Source of the DNA: an uncultured Acetatifactor sp.
GTDB lineage: Bacteria > Bacillota > Clostridia > Lachnospirales > Lachnospiraceae
Direction of reading: 5' to 3'
DNA length: 32,279 nt
Assembly (NCBI GenBank): GCA_910586775.1
Contig: CAJUJN010000048.1
Span: 1-32,279 of the forward strand
Shown here: piece after piece, positions 16,325-24,360 of the stretch
Numbering within the stretch: position 1 is the stretch's first letter
Layout: the number at the start of each line of letters is the position of its first letter
The notes under the pieces: model-generated
Databases searched by the model: none
What the model was told of the DNA's origin: nothing
Seen by the model: only the letters and a program-made list of their open reading frames with translations
Program-made: the position numbers and the translations under genes

Positions 16325-17266
16325 TTATCCCAGACGCTTTACCGGTATCCAGATAGCGCTTTCATAAGTATCGCTGTCGGTGTCCCCTCCGGAATACCAC
16401 TCGATATTGAGCTGATGCGCCATCTCATACTCCCCGTTTCCGGGAAGCCACTCCTTGAAAATCCGCGTGTTGACCGTCTGCAGCGCTTCCGGCATGGCGC
16501 CGGTGCATTTGAATTTTGCCCATTCACTGGCAGGAATCTCAACAACCTTCATTCCCTCCGGTACCTCGCCGCCCTGGTAGGCTCCTGCGATGTAATAGCG
16601 GAAATGTTCCGTGTCTCCCTCGTCCTCCACACAGACGCCGAATTCTCCTACCATGCATTCCGCAATGGTCTGCCGGATTCCGTCTTCGCCCGGTTCCTGC
16701 GGCGCATCTTTCCTGCAGTACTTCCCGCAGAACTCGTTCCAAAACTTCGGAATCTCCCTGTAAGCGGCTTCAAAAGAACAAATCCTTTCAAATCCGATCA
16801 TCCGCATAGCTTCTCTTTTCTCAACCACAAATTCCATTCTGTTGCCTCCTTTTACCGAAATCTCTACAATCAGGGGAAGAAATACCTTGATCCGATGAGG
16901 GTGCTGTCGAAGCTGCATGGGGGACAGGCCGTGAAAACGGGTGAATGCCCTGGTGAAGCTCTCCGGCGTATCGTAACCGTATTTGTATGCCAGGTCAATG
17001 ACTCTCCTCTCGCCGCAGCCGCCTCCGCCTTTCCCCCGGCGTCCTTCCCCGGGGACGTTTCCCGCAAGTACTTCCAGGGCAGACAGATACAGCCGGCGGT
17101 TCCGCAGATATTCCCCGATGGTATAGCCTGTCACTATCTTAAAACATTTCTGGAAATAAAAGGGGGAGAGATATACCGCGCCTGCCACGTCCTCTGCGCT
17201 GATGTTGTCAAGCAGATGCTCCTCCATGTAATCGATTGCCGTCCTTAATCCTGTCAGCCACTCCAT
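16325..17266 (-). CDS. AraC family regulator with GyrI-like effector-binding domain
   Basis: In this 313-residue regulator the helix-turn-helix is N-terminal (about 1-120; AEDVAGAVYLSPFYFQKCFK and IDLAYKYGYDTPESFTRAFT) and a GyrI-like/SOUL-type small-molecule domain follows (about 145-313), as in Rob- or BmrR-like proteins. The second domain starts at MEFVVEKREAMRMIGFERI. Between the two helix-turn-helix motifs there is an unusual Gly/Arg-rich stretch (GNVPGEGRRGKGGGGCGERR) where relatives have a short loop. The start at 17266 has GGGAGG at good spacing. A possible -10 (TATAAT, 17475-17480, minus) lacks a good -35. The ligand is unknown, possibly an antibiotic or lipophilic compound. Confidence 0.88.
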   Translation of the reverse strand: MEWLTGLRTAIDYMEEHLLDNISAEDVAGAVYLSPFYFQKCFKIVTGYTIGEYLRNRRLYLSALEVLAGNVPGEGRRGKGGGGCGERRVIDLAYKYGYDTPESFTRAFTRFHGLSPMQLRQHPHRIKVFLPLIVEISVKGGNRMEFVVEKREAMRMIGFERICSFEAAYREIPKFWNEFCGKYCRKDAPQEPGEDGIRQTIAECMVGEFGVCVEDEGDTEHFRYYIAGAYQGGEVPEGMKVVEIPASEWAKFKCTGAMPEALQTVNTRIFKEWLPGNGEYEMAHQLNIEWYSGGDTDSDTYESAIWIPVKRLG

Positions 17267-17656
17267 TTTTTCCTCCCTGCCGCCATCCGGTTCCGGACCC
17301 GGACAGCGCTCTTACCTGCTGCAGCCTGCCGCAAAACCGCTCCCTGCCCGGAAATCCCTCCTGGATGCCAATACTTCCGGAACAGTTCCTGCGGTATGGT
17401 TCTATGATACCATGCGCACGGCAACGCTCATGGCAGATGGCCATCCGGCCGCTTTCTGCCGTGAACATGGTCATATTATACCTTGCGCAGCGGTAAAATT
17501 CCTGCCTTTTTCTGCTCACAATTGTCCGCGATATCTTTCCCTTTTCATCCATTTCCCGCCCTGCCATACCACGTTCGCCTTTTTATAATGGTTCAGCCGG
17601 AAGCAGCAGTTATTTTCCGGCAGTTTCTAAATATCATAGCAGCCTCATCCCAATAT
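17267..17656. other. Intergenic region between beta-galactosidase and AraC-GyrI genes
   Basis: No real gene is visible. It holds a hairpin GCCGGAA (17596-17602) / TTCCGGC (17615-17621) just past the beta-galactosidase stop, which may weakly terminate it, and the probable promoter region of the AraC-GyrI gene. Confidence 0.4.
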
Positions 17657-20548
17657 TTATCTTACCAGGACTTCCACACTTGCCGCTTCCAGTCCCGGCG
17701 CGGATACATGAAGCACGGCTTTCCCGGCAATCTGTCCGGCCCGCACCACTGCCAGCGCCCTGCCCTGATAAGAAAAGCATTTCCCGGCCGTGTAGTTATC
17801 CTCGGTCACCGGATTATCCGAACCGAATCCTGCCAGGCAGGCACTGTAATCAGGAGCATCTTCCTCTGCCCCCGCGCCGAATGCCTCTGCTGTCTCCTGC
17901 ATTCCCACATCGGACAGAAGTCTGCACGCCGGAGACAAATGGTGCTGTACCTGCGTGGCCTCCAGGATTGCATCCAACTGAATTTCCCCCTCTTTTACTA
18001 CATTCCCGTCTTTATCCAGAATCTCCGCTTCCACATAGGAAAGACTCTCGCCGTCAGCCGAAAGTACCGCCTTATCCGCCGTCAGCCGGATGGCCGCAGG
18101 CGCTCCTGCGGTAACAATCTCCGCTCTGGACACCTCTTCGTCCCCGTCCAGGCTCACCGCCGTCAGCACACCTGGCTCATAAATTGTCTCAAAGACAGCA
18201 CAAAACCGGTTTTCCTTTCCCGCCCCGGCTCTGCCCAGGCTTTTTCCGTTGAGGAACAGTTCCGCCTGGGATGCCCTGGAATAGACATACACTTTCACCG
18301 GCTTACCGGCATATCCTTCATAGTTCCAGCCGTCCGTCATCTGGTTCCAGCCCCAGCTGCTGACCACCTCCGTCATCCCGTGGTACTTCGGATGCTGAAC
18401 ATACAGTCCTGTCCGGCTGCTGCCCCATACGATTTTCCGGTAGACTCCCTGGGGTGTCAGTCTTCCGCCAATGGTGATGTCCGCATCGTTTGCCAGACGC
18501 CAGGGGTACTCCGACGCATGTGAGGCGACTGCCATCGGCCCCTTGGCCAGCTCGGGATCCCCCTCCTCAAAGAATTTGCTCTTGCCGATGCCCGCTTCTC
18601 CGATATAGTCCACAGCCGTCCAGGTAAAATCGCCTGTCACATAAGGAAAACGCTCTACCAGCTCCCACACCTTATCGATCTGATTGGGAAAACTCTCCGT
18701 GCCGACGATGACGCGCTCCGGATAGCGCTGCCCCGCATATTCGTAATGGCTGTCCATATAGTTGTATCCCACTACATCCAGGCAGTTGCAGAAGCTTTCC
18801 GTACGCTCCTCCCAGCTTCCGTCCACTCCTGCGGAATCCGCATTCTGCTGATTTTCCTGCTGATTTTCCTGCTCATTCTCCTGCTTATTCTCCTGCTTAT
18901 TCTCCTGCTTATTCTCCTGCTGCCTGGCCTTCAGTCTGCCTTTTATCCCCTCCAGGACACTTGCATCGTCCAGCCCCGACCACATGGAACAGAGCCCGTT
19001 GGTCACCAGCCTGGTGGAATCCAGGCTGCGCACATACGCCGCCAGTTCCTCGGCAATGGCATAGCCGTTCCCCATGCCGCCCCGCTCCTCCACCTCGTTT
19101 CCCGTGGACCAGAACAGAATACTGGGGTGGCTGCGGTCACGGAGAATAAAAGCCTCCATATCCGCTTTCCAGTCCTGCCCGAAGAACTGGCTGTAGTCGC
19201 CCGGCTGCTTGCTATGTCCCCAGGCGTCAAAAGCCTCTTCAAAGACATAGAGTCCCAGACGGTCACATGCCTCCAGAAGTTCCCTTGAACCGGGATTGTG
19301 GGCCAGGCGTACCGCGTTGAAACCCGCCTCCTTTAACAGACGCAACTTTCTGTACTCACTGTCACGCAGGGACACCGCGCCCAACAGGCCGTTGTCATGA
19401 TGGATACAGCCGCCTTTCAGCTTCACGGTGCTGCCGTTGACCTGCAGCCCGTGAACCGCGTCCGCCGTAACGGTCCGGATGCCGAAAAGCACTTCCGCCT
19501 CATCACAGATGCCCTCCATGGCGGCATCCCTGTCCAGGGATACTCCGAAGACGCCCATGTCTTCTACTTGTACCTGTACCCGATACAGATTGGGATGTTC
19601 CGTGCTCCAGATAAGGGGCCGGCTCACTGTCATGGGAATCCTGGCCACTGCAGTGCTGCCGCCTTTCACCAGGAGAACCGTATCTCTCTGTGCCGGAGCA
19701 GCTTTGATGCTTTTCTCTCCATGCTCATTCCGGTCATCCACTGCTCCACTGCCTGCCTCATAGCTGTCACTGCCGGACACTTCCCTGACGCCTGCATCAC
19801 AATTATCCCTGACGCACACTGCCCTGTCACCTGCCTTACAGTTGTCACTGCCGGACACTTCCCTGACGCCTGTCTCACAGCTGCCCCGGCAGACTCCCAT
19901 CTCCTGTCTGTCCATAATCAGAGAGGCTCTCACCCTTACCTGATGATCCCGGGTAAAATGGTTTCGCAGGGTCACTTCTACCATAACATTTGCACTATCC
20001 GCACGTTCCGGTCCCACGGCTTCCCTGACATTTCCTTCTTTCATCCTGTAATCAATACGTTTCGTATGGGCGAAAATCCCTTCAGGCTCCACATGCAGGG
20101 CCTTTACATGGGACAACTCCACATGACGATAAATACCCGCGCCTGTGTACCACCGGGAATTGGGCTGCATACTGGGATTCACCGTTACCGTCACCCGGTT
20201 GGCTCCGCCAAAATACAGCGTCTCCGTGATATCCACGGAAAAAGGCGTATAGCCGTAATGATGCCGCTTCACCAGACTTCCGTTCACGGACACCGACGCA
20301 TTCATCATCACTCCGTCGAAATGAAGATAAACCCGCTCACCCTGCCAGGCTTCGGGAACTTCAAAATACTTCGTATAGGTTCCCACCGTCCCCGTGAAAT
20401 ACCCCATGGCCGCTGCCGCCGGGGCCTCCCTGACCACATCGCTTTCAATCATGTAGTCATGGGGAAGCTGCACCTTCTCTCCCGCCTGCATCAGGCCTGC
20501 CTGCCCTCTGGTAAAATACCAGTCCCTGTTCCACTTCTCTCTCTTCAT
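17657..20548 (-). CDS. Beta-galactosidase-type glycoside hydrolase, family GH2
   Basis: This cytoplasmic glycosidase of 963 residues has no signal peptide. It has the GH2 layout: sugar-binding jelly-roll, Ig-like domain, TIM barrel and C-terminal DUF4982/Ig-like domains. The acid/base Glu is in ILFWSTGNEVEE (about residue 484) and the nucleophile Glu in VIVGTESFPN (about 616). The start at 20548 has AAGGAGG eight bases upstream; a TTG six codons earlier is less likely. Two low-complexity insertions are unusual: six 12-bp units encoding Gln-Glu-Asn-Lys/Gln between the catalytic residues (about 543-567), and a 78-bp duplication (19765-19872) giving two VREVSGSD copies in the Ig-like region. The specificity (lactose, mucin or plant galactosides) is not determinable. 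A divergent AraC gene lies upstream. Confidence 0.92.
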   Translation of the reverse strand: MKREKWNRDWYFTRGQAGLMQAGEKVQLPHDYMIESDVVREAPAAAAMGYFTGTVGTYTKYFEVPEAWQGERVYLHFDGVMMNASVSVNGSLVKRHHYGYTPFSVDITETLYFGGANRVTVTVNPSMQPNSRWYTGAGIYRHVELSHVKALHVEPEGIFAHTKRIDYRMKEGNVREAVGPERADSANVMVEVTLRNHFTRDHQVRVRASLIMDRQEMGVCRGSCETGVREVSGSDNCKAGDRAVCVRDNCDAGVREVSGSDSYEAGSGAVDDRNEHGEKSIKAAPAQRDTVLLVKGGSTAVARIPMTVSRPLIWSTEHPNLYRVQVQVEDMGVFGVSLDRDAAMEGICDEAEVLFGIRTVTADAVHGLQVNGSTVKLKGGCIHHDNGLLGAVSLRDSEYRKLRLLKEAGFNAVRLAHNPGSRELLEACDRLGLYVFEEAFDAWGHSKQPGDYSQFFGQDWKADMEAFILRDRSHPSILFWSTGNEVEERGGMGNGYAIAEELAAYVRSLDSTRLVTNGLCSMWSGLDDASVLEGIKGRLKARQQENKQENKQENKQENEQENQQENQQNADSAGVDGSWEERTESFCNCLDVVGYNYMDSHYEYAGQRYPERVIVGTESFPNQIDKVWELVERFPYVTGDFTWTAVDYIGEAGIGKSKFFEEGDPELAKGPMAVASHASEYPWRLANDADITIGGRLTPQGVYRKIVWGSSRTGLYVQHPKYHGMTEVVSSWGWNQMTDGWNYEGYAGKPVKVYVYSRASQAELFLNGKSLGRAGAGKENRFCAVFETIYEPGVLTAVSLDGDEEVSRAEIVTAGAPAAIRLTADKAVLSADGESLSYVEAEILDKDGNVVKEGEIQLDAILEATQVQHHLSPACRLLSDVGMQETAEAFGAGAEEDAPDYSACLAGFGSDNPVTEDNYTAGKCFSYQGRALAVVRAGQIAGKAVLHVSAPGLEAASVEVLVR
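18846..18920. repeat. 12-bp tandem repeat inside the GH2 gene
   Basis: About six consecutive 12-bp units (consensus on plus: CTGCTTATTCTC with variants) encode repeated Gln-Glu-Asn-Lys/Gln on the minus strand. The period keeps the reading frame. Confidence 0.9.
19765..19872. repeat. 78-bp-spaced direct repeat inside the GH2 gene
   Basis: An identical 30-bp sequence beginning TGTCACTGCCGGACACTTCC occurs at 19765-19794 and 19843-19872, exactly 78 bases (26 codons) apart. Weaker related units lie between and before them. Confidence 0.85.
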
Positions 20549-20589
20549 CAGCAATACCTCCTTCAACTCCTGCCCGCTATTTCTGTGTT

Positions 20590-20695
20590 ACTGTTTCCTC
20601 CGTTCACAGCTGCGATTGCTTTAATATACTTACTGGCTATTGTCTGTATTATAGGTTCACTCTGCTCACAGCTGCGGGGTGTCATCCCGAGACTC
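20590..20695. repeat. REP-like motifs upstream of the GH2 gene
   Basis: CCGTTCACAGCTGCG (from about 20600) and CTGCTCACAGCTGCGG (from about 20662) are similar direct repeats and recall the GTTACTGTTCAC motifs elsewhere. A possible minus-strand -10 (TATAAT near 20650) lies between them without a good -35, so GH2 transcription may need an activator. Confidence 0.35.
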
Positions 20696-20865
20696 ACTTC
20701 GTCCGTCATCAGTTTGTTGCGCTGCAGGCAGCGGGAAATGCCCCCTTTGTGATTCAAAAGCACTCAGTCTTGTATTTCCATGCAAAGAACACACGAAAAT
20801 CTCTCGCGGTGCTGCCGAGTGAACAGCAATATTTCTGATTTCCATAATAAAAAAGGAGAAACCTG

Positions 20866-20894
20866 CTGACAAGGACAATATTTTGCTGTATGAT
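20866..20894 (+). promoter_or_regulatory. Promoter of the divergent AraC regulator
   Basis: CTGACA (20866-20871) and TATGAT (20889-20894) are 17 bases apart, about 95 bases upstream of the start codon at 20989. Confidence 0.55.
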
Positions 20895-20988
20895 AAAGAA
20901 GAGGGACGATTTGCACGATTTTGTATGAAACATTCCTCTGCCCGCTTTCTGAAAAGAAAAACGAAACAGCCCAGAAAGGAGATGCCCC

Positions 20989-22275
20989 ATGGCTGACTGG
21001 AACTTAAAATTGACCGAAGATGTCCTGAGCAGAAGGCACCCCATATTCCCCACCCTGGCAGAACGGATTGCCGCCTATGAGGATTTTTACTTTCCATCGG
21101 TTTCCAGGAAGGCTCTTTCCCGTGAAGGGACGGCTCCAACACAGGATTCCCGGCTGAGCTTCCCGGAAAGCGCCGCTCTGGACATCCGCCAGATACAGTC
21201 GCCTTTCTCCACCCTGTTGTGCTTTTATGATACCGAAGGAAACGAGTGCACCTTCAGCCGGGCAGGCATGCGCCGTGTCAGGCGCATACTCCCCTGGCAG
21301 GGCCACTACCACACCCACGATTATATCGAAATCCTCTGTGTCCTGAAAGGAAGCTTTCAGCAAATCCTCCTGGGGCGGCACCAGACCTTTTCCGCCGGTG
21401 AATTCGTAATCACCGATAAAAATCTGGAACATGCGGACGTGCTGGACGGCGGTGCCGATACGGCTGTCCTTTTCCTCGCCCTGCAGGACGACTACCTGGA
21501 CCAGCTGCTTTCCTCCCATGACTCTCAGGACGATTTGCAGCGTTTTTTCTTCCATGCGCTCCAAAAACAGAGAAAAGAGCAAAGCTACATCCATCTCCTG
21601 CCAAACGCCGAGACATCCTTTTCCACGGCCCATACTCCTGTCTCAGGCATAAGGAGATCCTCGGCCCCGGATTCTGCCGCGGACACAGGGAACCGTTCCA
21701 TACCCCCAACTCCTGCCGCGGACACAGGGAACCGTTCCACACCTCCGGGTCCCGCCGCGGACACAGGGAACCGTTCCCATGCCGCCCGATTCCCGGACTC
21801 CGCTCCTCAGCTTTCCCGGCTCCTGGAAATTCTGATAGAAGAGGACTGCTTCCCCGGCCCCGGCAGCGAAGAAATCATCCGCGGCAGCCTGATACGGCTT
21901 CTCTCCCTGCTTTGCCGTCAGTATTCCGTCAGGCTCAACACCGACCACCAGGAAAGCAGAGAACATGCCCTCCTCTACGAGTTGGAACGGTATATCCGCC
22001 TCCATTTCGCCACCGTCACCGCAGACGAATTGGAAAAGGTCTTCCATTACCACCGCAATTACTACAACCTGCTGCTGCAGAAATACCGGAAAACCACTTT
22101 CCGGGAATATCTGCAGGACATCCGCATGAAACATGCCGCCAGACTGTTAAAAAATACGCGTCTCGCCGTCAGGGAGATTGCCCTTGCCGCGGGCTATCAC
22201 AACAGCAGTCACTTCTACCACCTGTTCGAGCGGCAATTCGGCATATCTCCGTCACAATACCGGGAGCGGCAGTAG
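20989..22275 (+). CDS. AraC family regulator with cupin domain and repeat-bearing linker
   Basis: This 428-residue regulator is divergent from the GH2 beta-galactosidase and is a likely regulator of it. The cupin-like N-terminal domain (about 90-180) contains GHYHTHDYIEILCVLKG, typical of sugar-sensing AraC proteins. The C-terminal double helix-turn-helix (about 330-428) includes LEKVFHYHRNYYNLLLQKY, AAGYHNSSHFYHLFERQFG and the ISPSQYRE end. Between them lies a linker in which a 39-bp unit is repeated three times (PAADTGNRS motif, copies at 21676, 21715 and 21754). The repeat looks like a recent expansion and probably forms a flexible spacer. AAAGGAG precedes the ATG. Confidence 0.9.
   Translation: MADWNLKLTEDVLSRRHPIFPTLAERIAAYEDFYFPSVSRKALSREGTAPTQDSRLSFPESAALDIRQIQSPFSTLLCFYDTEGNECTFSRAGMRRVRRILPWQGHYHTHDYIEILCVLKGSFQQILLGRHQTFSAGEFVITDKNLEHADVLDGGADTAVLFLALQDDYLDQLLSSHDSQDDLQRFFFHALQKQRKEQSYIHLLPNAETSFSTAHTPVSGIRRSSAPDSAADTGNRSIPPTPAADTGNRSTPPGPAADTGNRSHAARFPDSAPQLSRLLEILIEEDCFPGPGSEEIIRGSLIRLLSLLCRQYSVRLNTDHQESREHALLYELERYIRLHFATVTADELEKVFHYHRNYYNLLLQKYRKTTFREYLQDIRMKHAARLLKNTRLAVREIALAAGYHNSSHFYHLFERQFGISPSQYRERQ
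21676..21777. repeat. 39-bp tandem repeat inside the AraC gene (3 copies)
   Basis: A 24-bp core beginning GCCGCGGACACAGGGAACCG recurs at 21676, 21715 and 21754, each 39 bases apart. Every copy encodes Ala-Ala-Asp-Thr-Gly-Asn-Arg-Ser in frame. Confidence 0.9.
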
Positions 22276-22316
22276 AATTTATACTGCACACCGGTTAAAT
22301 TTGCAGTGCAATCCGA

Positions 22317-22377
22317 CTGCAGGCCGCCAGCCAAGTACTTTCCCGGAGGCACCACTGTAAATCCTGGCGGTCTGCAG
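22317..22377 (+). terminator. Terminator between convergent AraC and ABC transporter genes
   Basis: CTGCAGGCCGCCAG (22317-22330) pairs with CTGGCGGTCTGCAG (22364-22377) with one mismatch, followed on the plus strand by TATATTTTTAC. It may also stop minus-strand transcription from the ABC gene. Confidence 0.7.
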
Positions 22378-22384
22378 TATATTT

Positions 22385-24175
22385 TTACACATAATACTGC
22401 CTCTGGGCCTCCCACATCTCCCGGTACAGCCCGCCTTCCTGTGCGGCCAGTTCCTCATGGCTGCCGTCCTGCACAATCTTTCCGCCCTGCAGCACCAGTA
22501 TGCGGTCACAGAACCGGCAGCTGGACAGACGATGAGAGATAAACATTGCCAGCTTATCCTCCACCAATGTCCCGAACTTCTCATAAATCCCGCTCTCCGC
22601 CAGAGGGTCCAGGGCTGCCGTAGGCTCGTCAAGTATCACCACAGGAGCATTTTTGTACAGGGCCCGGGCAATGGCAATCTTCTGCCCTTCCCCGCCGGAT
22701 ACCTCAACGCCGTTTTCCTCCAGATCCCGGCGCAGCGGCGTATCCGGCGCGGTAATCCAAAGTTCGATTTCTTCAATGGCTTTCCGAATCCCTGCCTCGT
22801 CAGCCTGTGTGTTCAGGGCGATATTCTCCCCCAGAGTCGCCGCAAATATCTGGTAATCCTGAAACACTACCGCCAGGAAATCCATATACTCCTCTCTGAC
22901 AATCATACGGATATCCACACCGTCCAGCAGAATCCGCCCCTCCGAAGGTTCATACAGGCGGCAGAGCAATTTGATCAAAGTGGATTTCCCGCAGCCGTTC
23001 TGCCCCACCAGCGCCACCCGCTCCTTTCCGGAAAGACGCAGATTCACATGCTCCAGCACCAGCCTGTCAGTACCCGGGTAAGCAAAGGAGACATCTTCAA
23101 ATTCCACAATATGATCTTCCAGCTGCTTCACATGTTCGCTTCCGGAAATCTCCTCCTTCGCGATATCAGTCATCCGGAACAGCACCTGCTGCCTGGTACA
23201 GTCGCTGTACAGCTCGCTGACCATGCTGACCATCTGCCGGACAGCCTCCAGAAGCTGCTGCACCACGCCCGCATACCAGATAACACTGCCCACGCCCAGA
23301 CTGCCCTCCATAGCTACTGCGCTTACCGTCAGATAGATCATGCCGCTGATGGCAATGGACGATATATCTCCCGCAAGTCCCGGTTTCAATTCCAGTCGGT
23401 TCATATGAACGGCCAGATTATCAAATCCGGCTATCTGCTTTTTCTCCTCCTGGCGAATTCTTTCCTGCATACCGTAAAGACGGATATGTTTCCCCATTGG
23501 ATACCGGTAAATCACCCCATTTGACAGGTGCATTGCCACCTTGTTCAGCTTCACTATCTCATCCATCAGCCGCACCATGCTCTCCGCATTCCGTTTCCGC
23601 CGCCAGACGATATAGCCTGTAGACACAATGATCAGCACGAATAATCCCAAAATCAGCATCCCGGCCAGAAACGCAGTCTCTCCCAGCCCTTTCACTGCTC
23701 CAAATAATTGCAGAAAGGATACAAAGGCAACCACTACCGAGAAACAGTCCTTTGCGATTCCGTATACTTTGTCCACTATAGTCAGGGTCAGGCCGTAGAC
23801 CCGGTCATTCTGCCTGACCTGCTCCACCGTCTCCACAAAACCTTCCTTTTCCAGGCACCAGTACGGCACCCGAAGCACCTGCTTTACCACATATTGCCGG
23901 TATCTGTAATGCAGGCGTATTCTACGGTAATCCTTATGCCGTACAATTGCCGTCCTGAGAAAATGCAAAACGCCGTACCCCAGAACCATGACTGCCGTAA
24001 CCGCAAGGACAGCTTCCATATCTGCTCCTGCTGCCAACCGGTTCAATATAGTGGATGAAATCAGCAGTATGCCGAACCCCTCCATCGTCTCAACCAATGC
24101 CGCCAGCAGAAGCACCGGGTACAGCCCCCTGTCCAGCCTGCCGAAAAATAATAATACGCTTTTTATCGCTTTCAC
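22385..24175 (-). CDS. ABC exporter half-transporter, ATP-binding/permease (second of pair)
   Basis: This 596-residue fused protein has six N-terminal transmembrane helices (about 10-310) and a C-terminal ATPase. Walker A is LVGQNGCGKSTLIKLLC, the signature VSGGEGQKIAIARAL and Walker B VVILDEPTAALD, all intact. The GTG start at 24175 follows TAGGAGG by seven bases; an extended frame to 24238 is translation of a repeat element. It pairs with the half-transporter encoded just upstream, so the two probably form a heterodimeric exporter. The substrate could be a peptide, lipid or drug. The upstream two-component system probably controls it. Confidence 0.9.
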   Translation of the reverse strand: MKAIKSVLLFFGRLDRGLYPVLLLAALVETMEGFGILLISSTILNRLAAGADMEAVLAVTAVMVLGYGVLHFLRTAIVRHKDYRRIRLHYRYRQYVVKQVLRVPYWCLEKEGFVETVEQVRQNDRVYGLTLTIVDKVYGIAKDCFSVVVAFVSFLQLFGAVKGLGETAFLAGMLILGLFVLIIVSTGYIVWRRKRNAESMVRLMDEIVKLNKVAMHLSNGVIYRYPMGKHIRLYGMQERIRQEEKKQIAGFDNLAVHMNRLELKPGLAGDISSIAISGMIYLTVSAVAMEGSLGVGSVIWYAGVVQQLLEAVRQMVSMVSELYSDCTRQQVLFRMTDIAKEEISGSEHVKQLEDHIVEFEDVSFAYPGTDRLVLEHVNLRLSGKERVALVGQNGCGKSTLIKLLCRLYEPSEGRILLDGVDIRMIVREEYMDFLAVVFQDYQIFAATLGENIALNTQADEAGIRKAIEEIELWITAPDTPLRRDLEENGVEVSGGEGQKIAIARALYKNAPVVILDEPTAALDPLAESGIYEKFGTLVEDKLAMFISHRLSSCRFCDRILVLQGGKIVQDGSHEELAAQEGGLYREMWEAQRQYYV

Positions 24176-24186
24176 CTGAAATCCTC

Positions 24187-24276
24187 CTAATCTAGTCGCT
24201 GCGCGACGGCTCTGAAGTATAAAGTCCCTTCGGCCCACTCTTTATGAGAGAAAATTTCATTCGAAAATGCACTCAT
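24187..24276 (-). CDS. Possible 29-aa peptide ORF within a repeat element
   Basis: An ATG at 24276 with AGGAG about ten bases upstream starts MSAFSNEIFSHKEWAEGTLY and ends FRAVAQRLD. Its stop codon TAG is part of the TAGGAGG ribosome-binding site of the next ABC gene, which could couple translation. The ORF lies inside the repeat/hairpin element, and a second partial copy (WAEGTLYFRTVAQRLD) follows the stop of the upstream ABC gene. It may be only repeat sequence without function. Confidence 0.3.
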   Translation of the reverse strand: MSAFSNEIFSHKEWAEGTLYFRAVAQRLD

Positions 24277-24360
24277 GAAATTTTCTCTCCTGCGCCTTCG
24301 TGACTTTATTATCCAGTCGCTGCGCGACGGTTCTGAAGTATAAAGTCCCTTCGGCCCACT
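24194..24360. repeat. Intercistronic element: 46-bp direct repeats flanking a hairpin
   Basis: A 46-bp sequence beginning AGTCGCTGCGCGACGG is present at 24194-24239 and 24315-24360 with one mismatch. Between them GAGAGAAAATTTCAT (24246-24260) and ATGAAATTTTCTCTC (24275-24289) form a perfect 15-bp inverted repeat. The element fills the gap between the two ABC genes, from the stop codon of one to the ribosome-binding site of the next. Confidence 0.85.

Noticed and set aside
17208..17567. 119-codon minus-strand ORF upstream of the AraC-GyrI gene
   Set aside because: No recognisable domain, overlaps the AraC start in another frame, and covers the likely promoter.
18846..18920. Repeat array that could be mistaken for CRISPR
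   Set aside because: Units are 12 bp, contiguous without spacers and in frame inside the GH2 gene.
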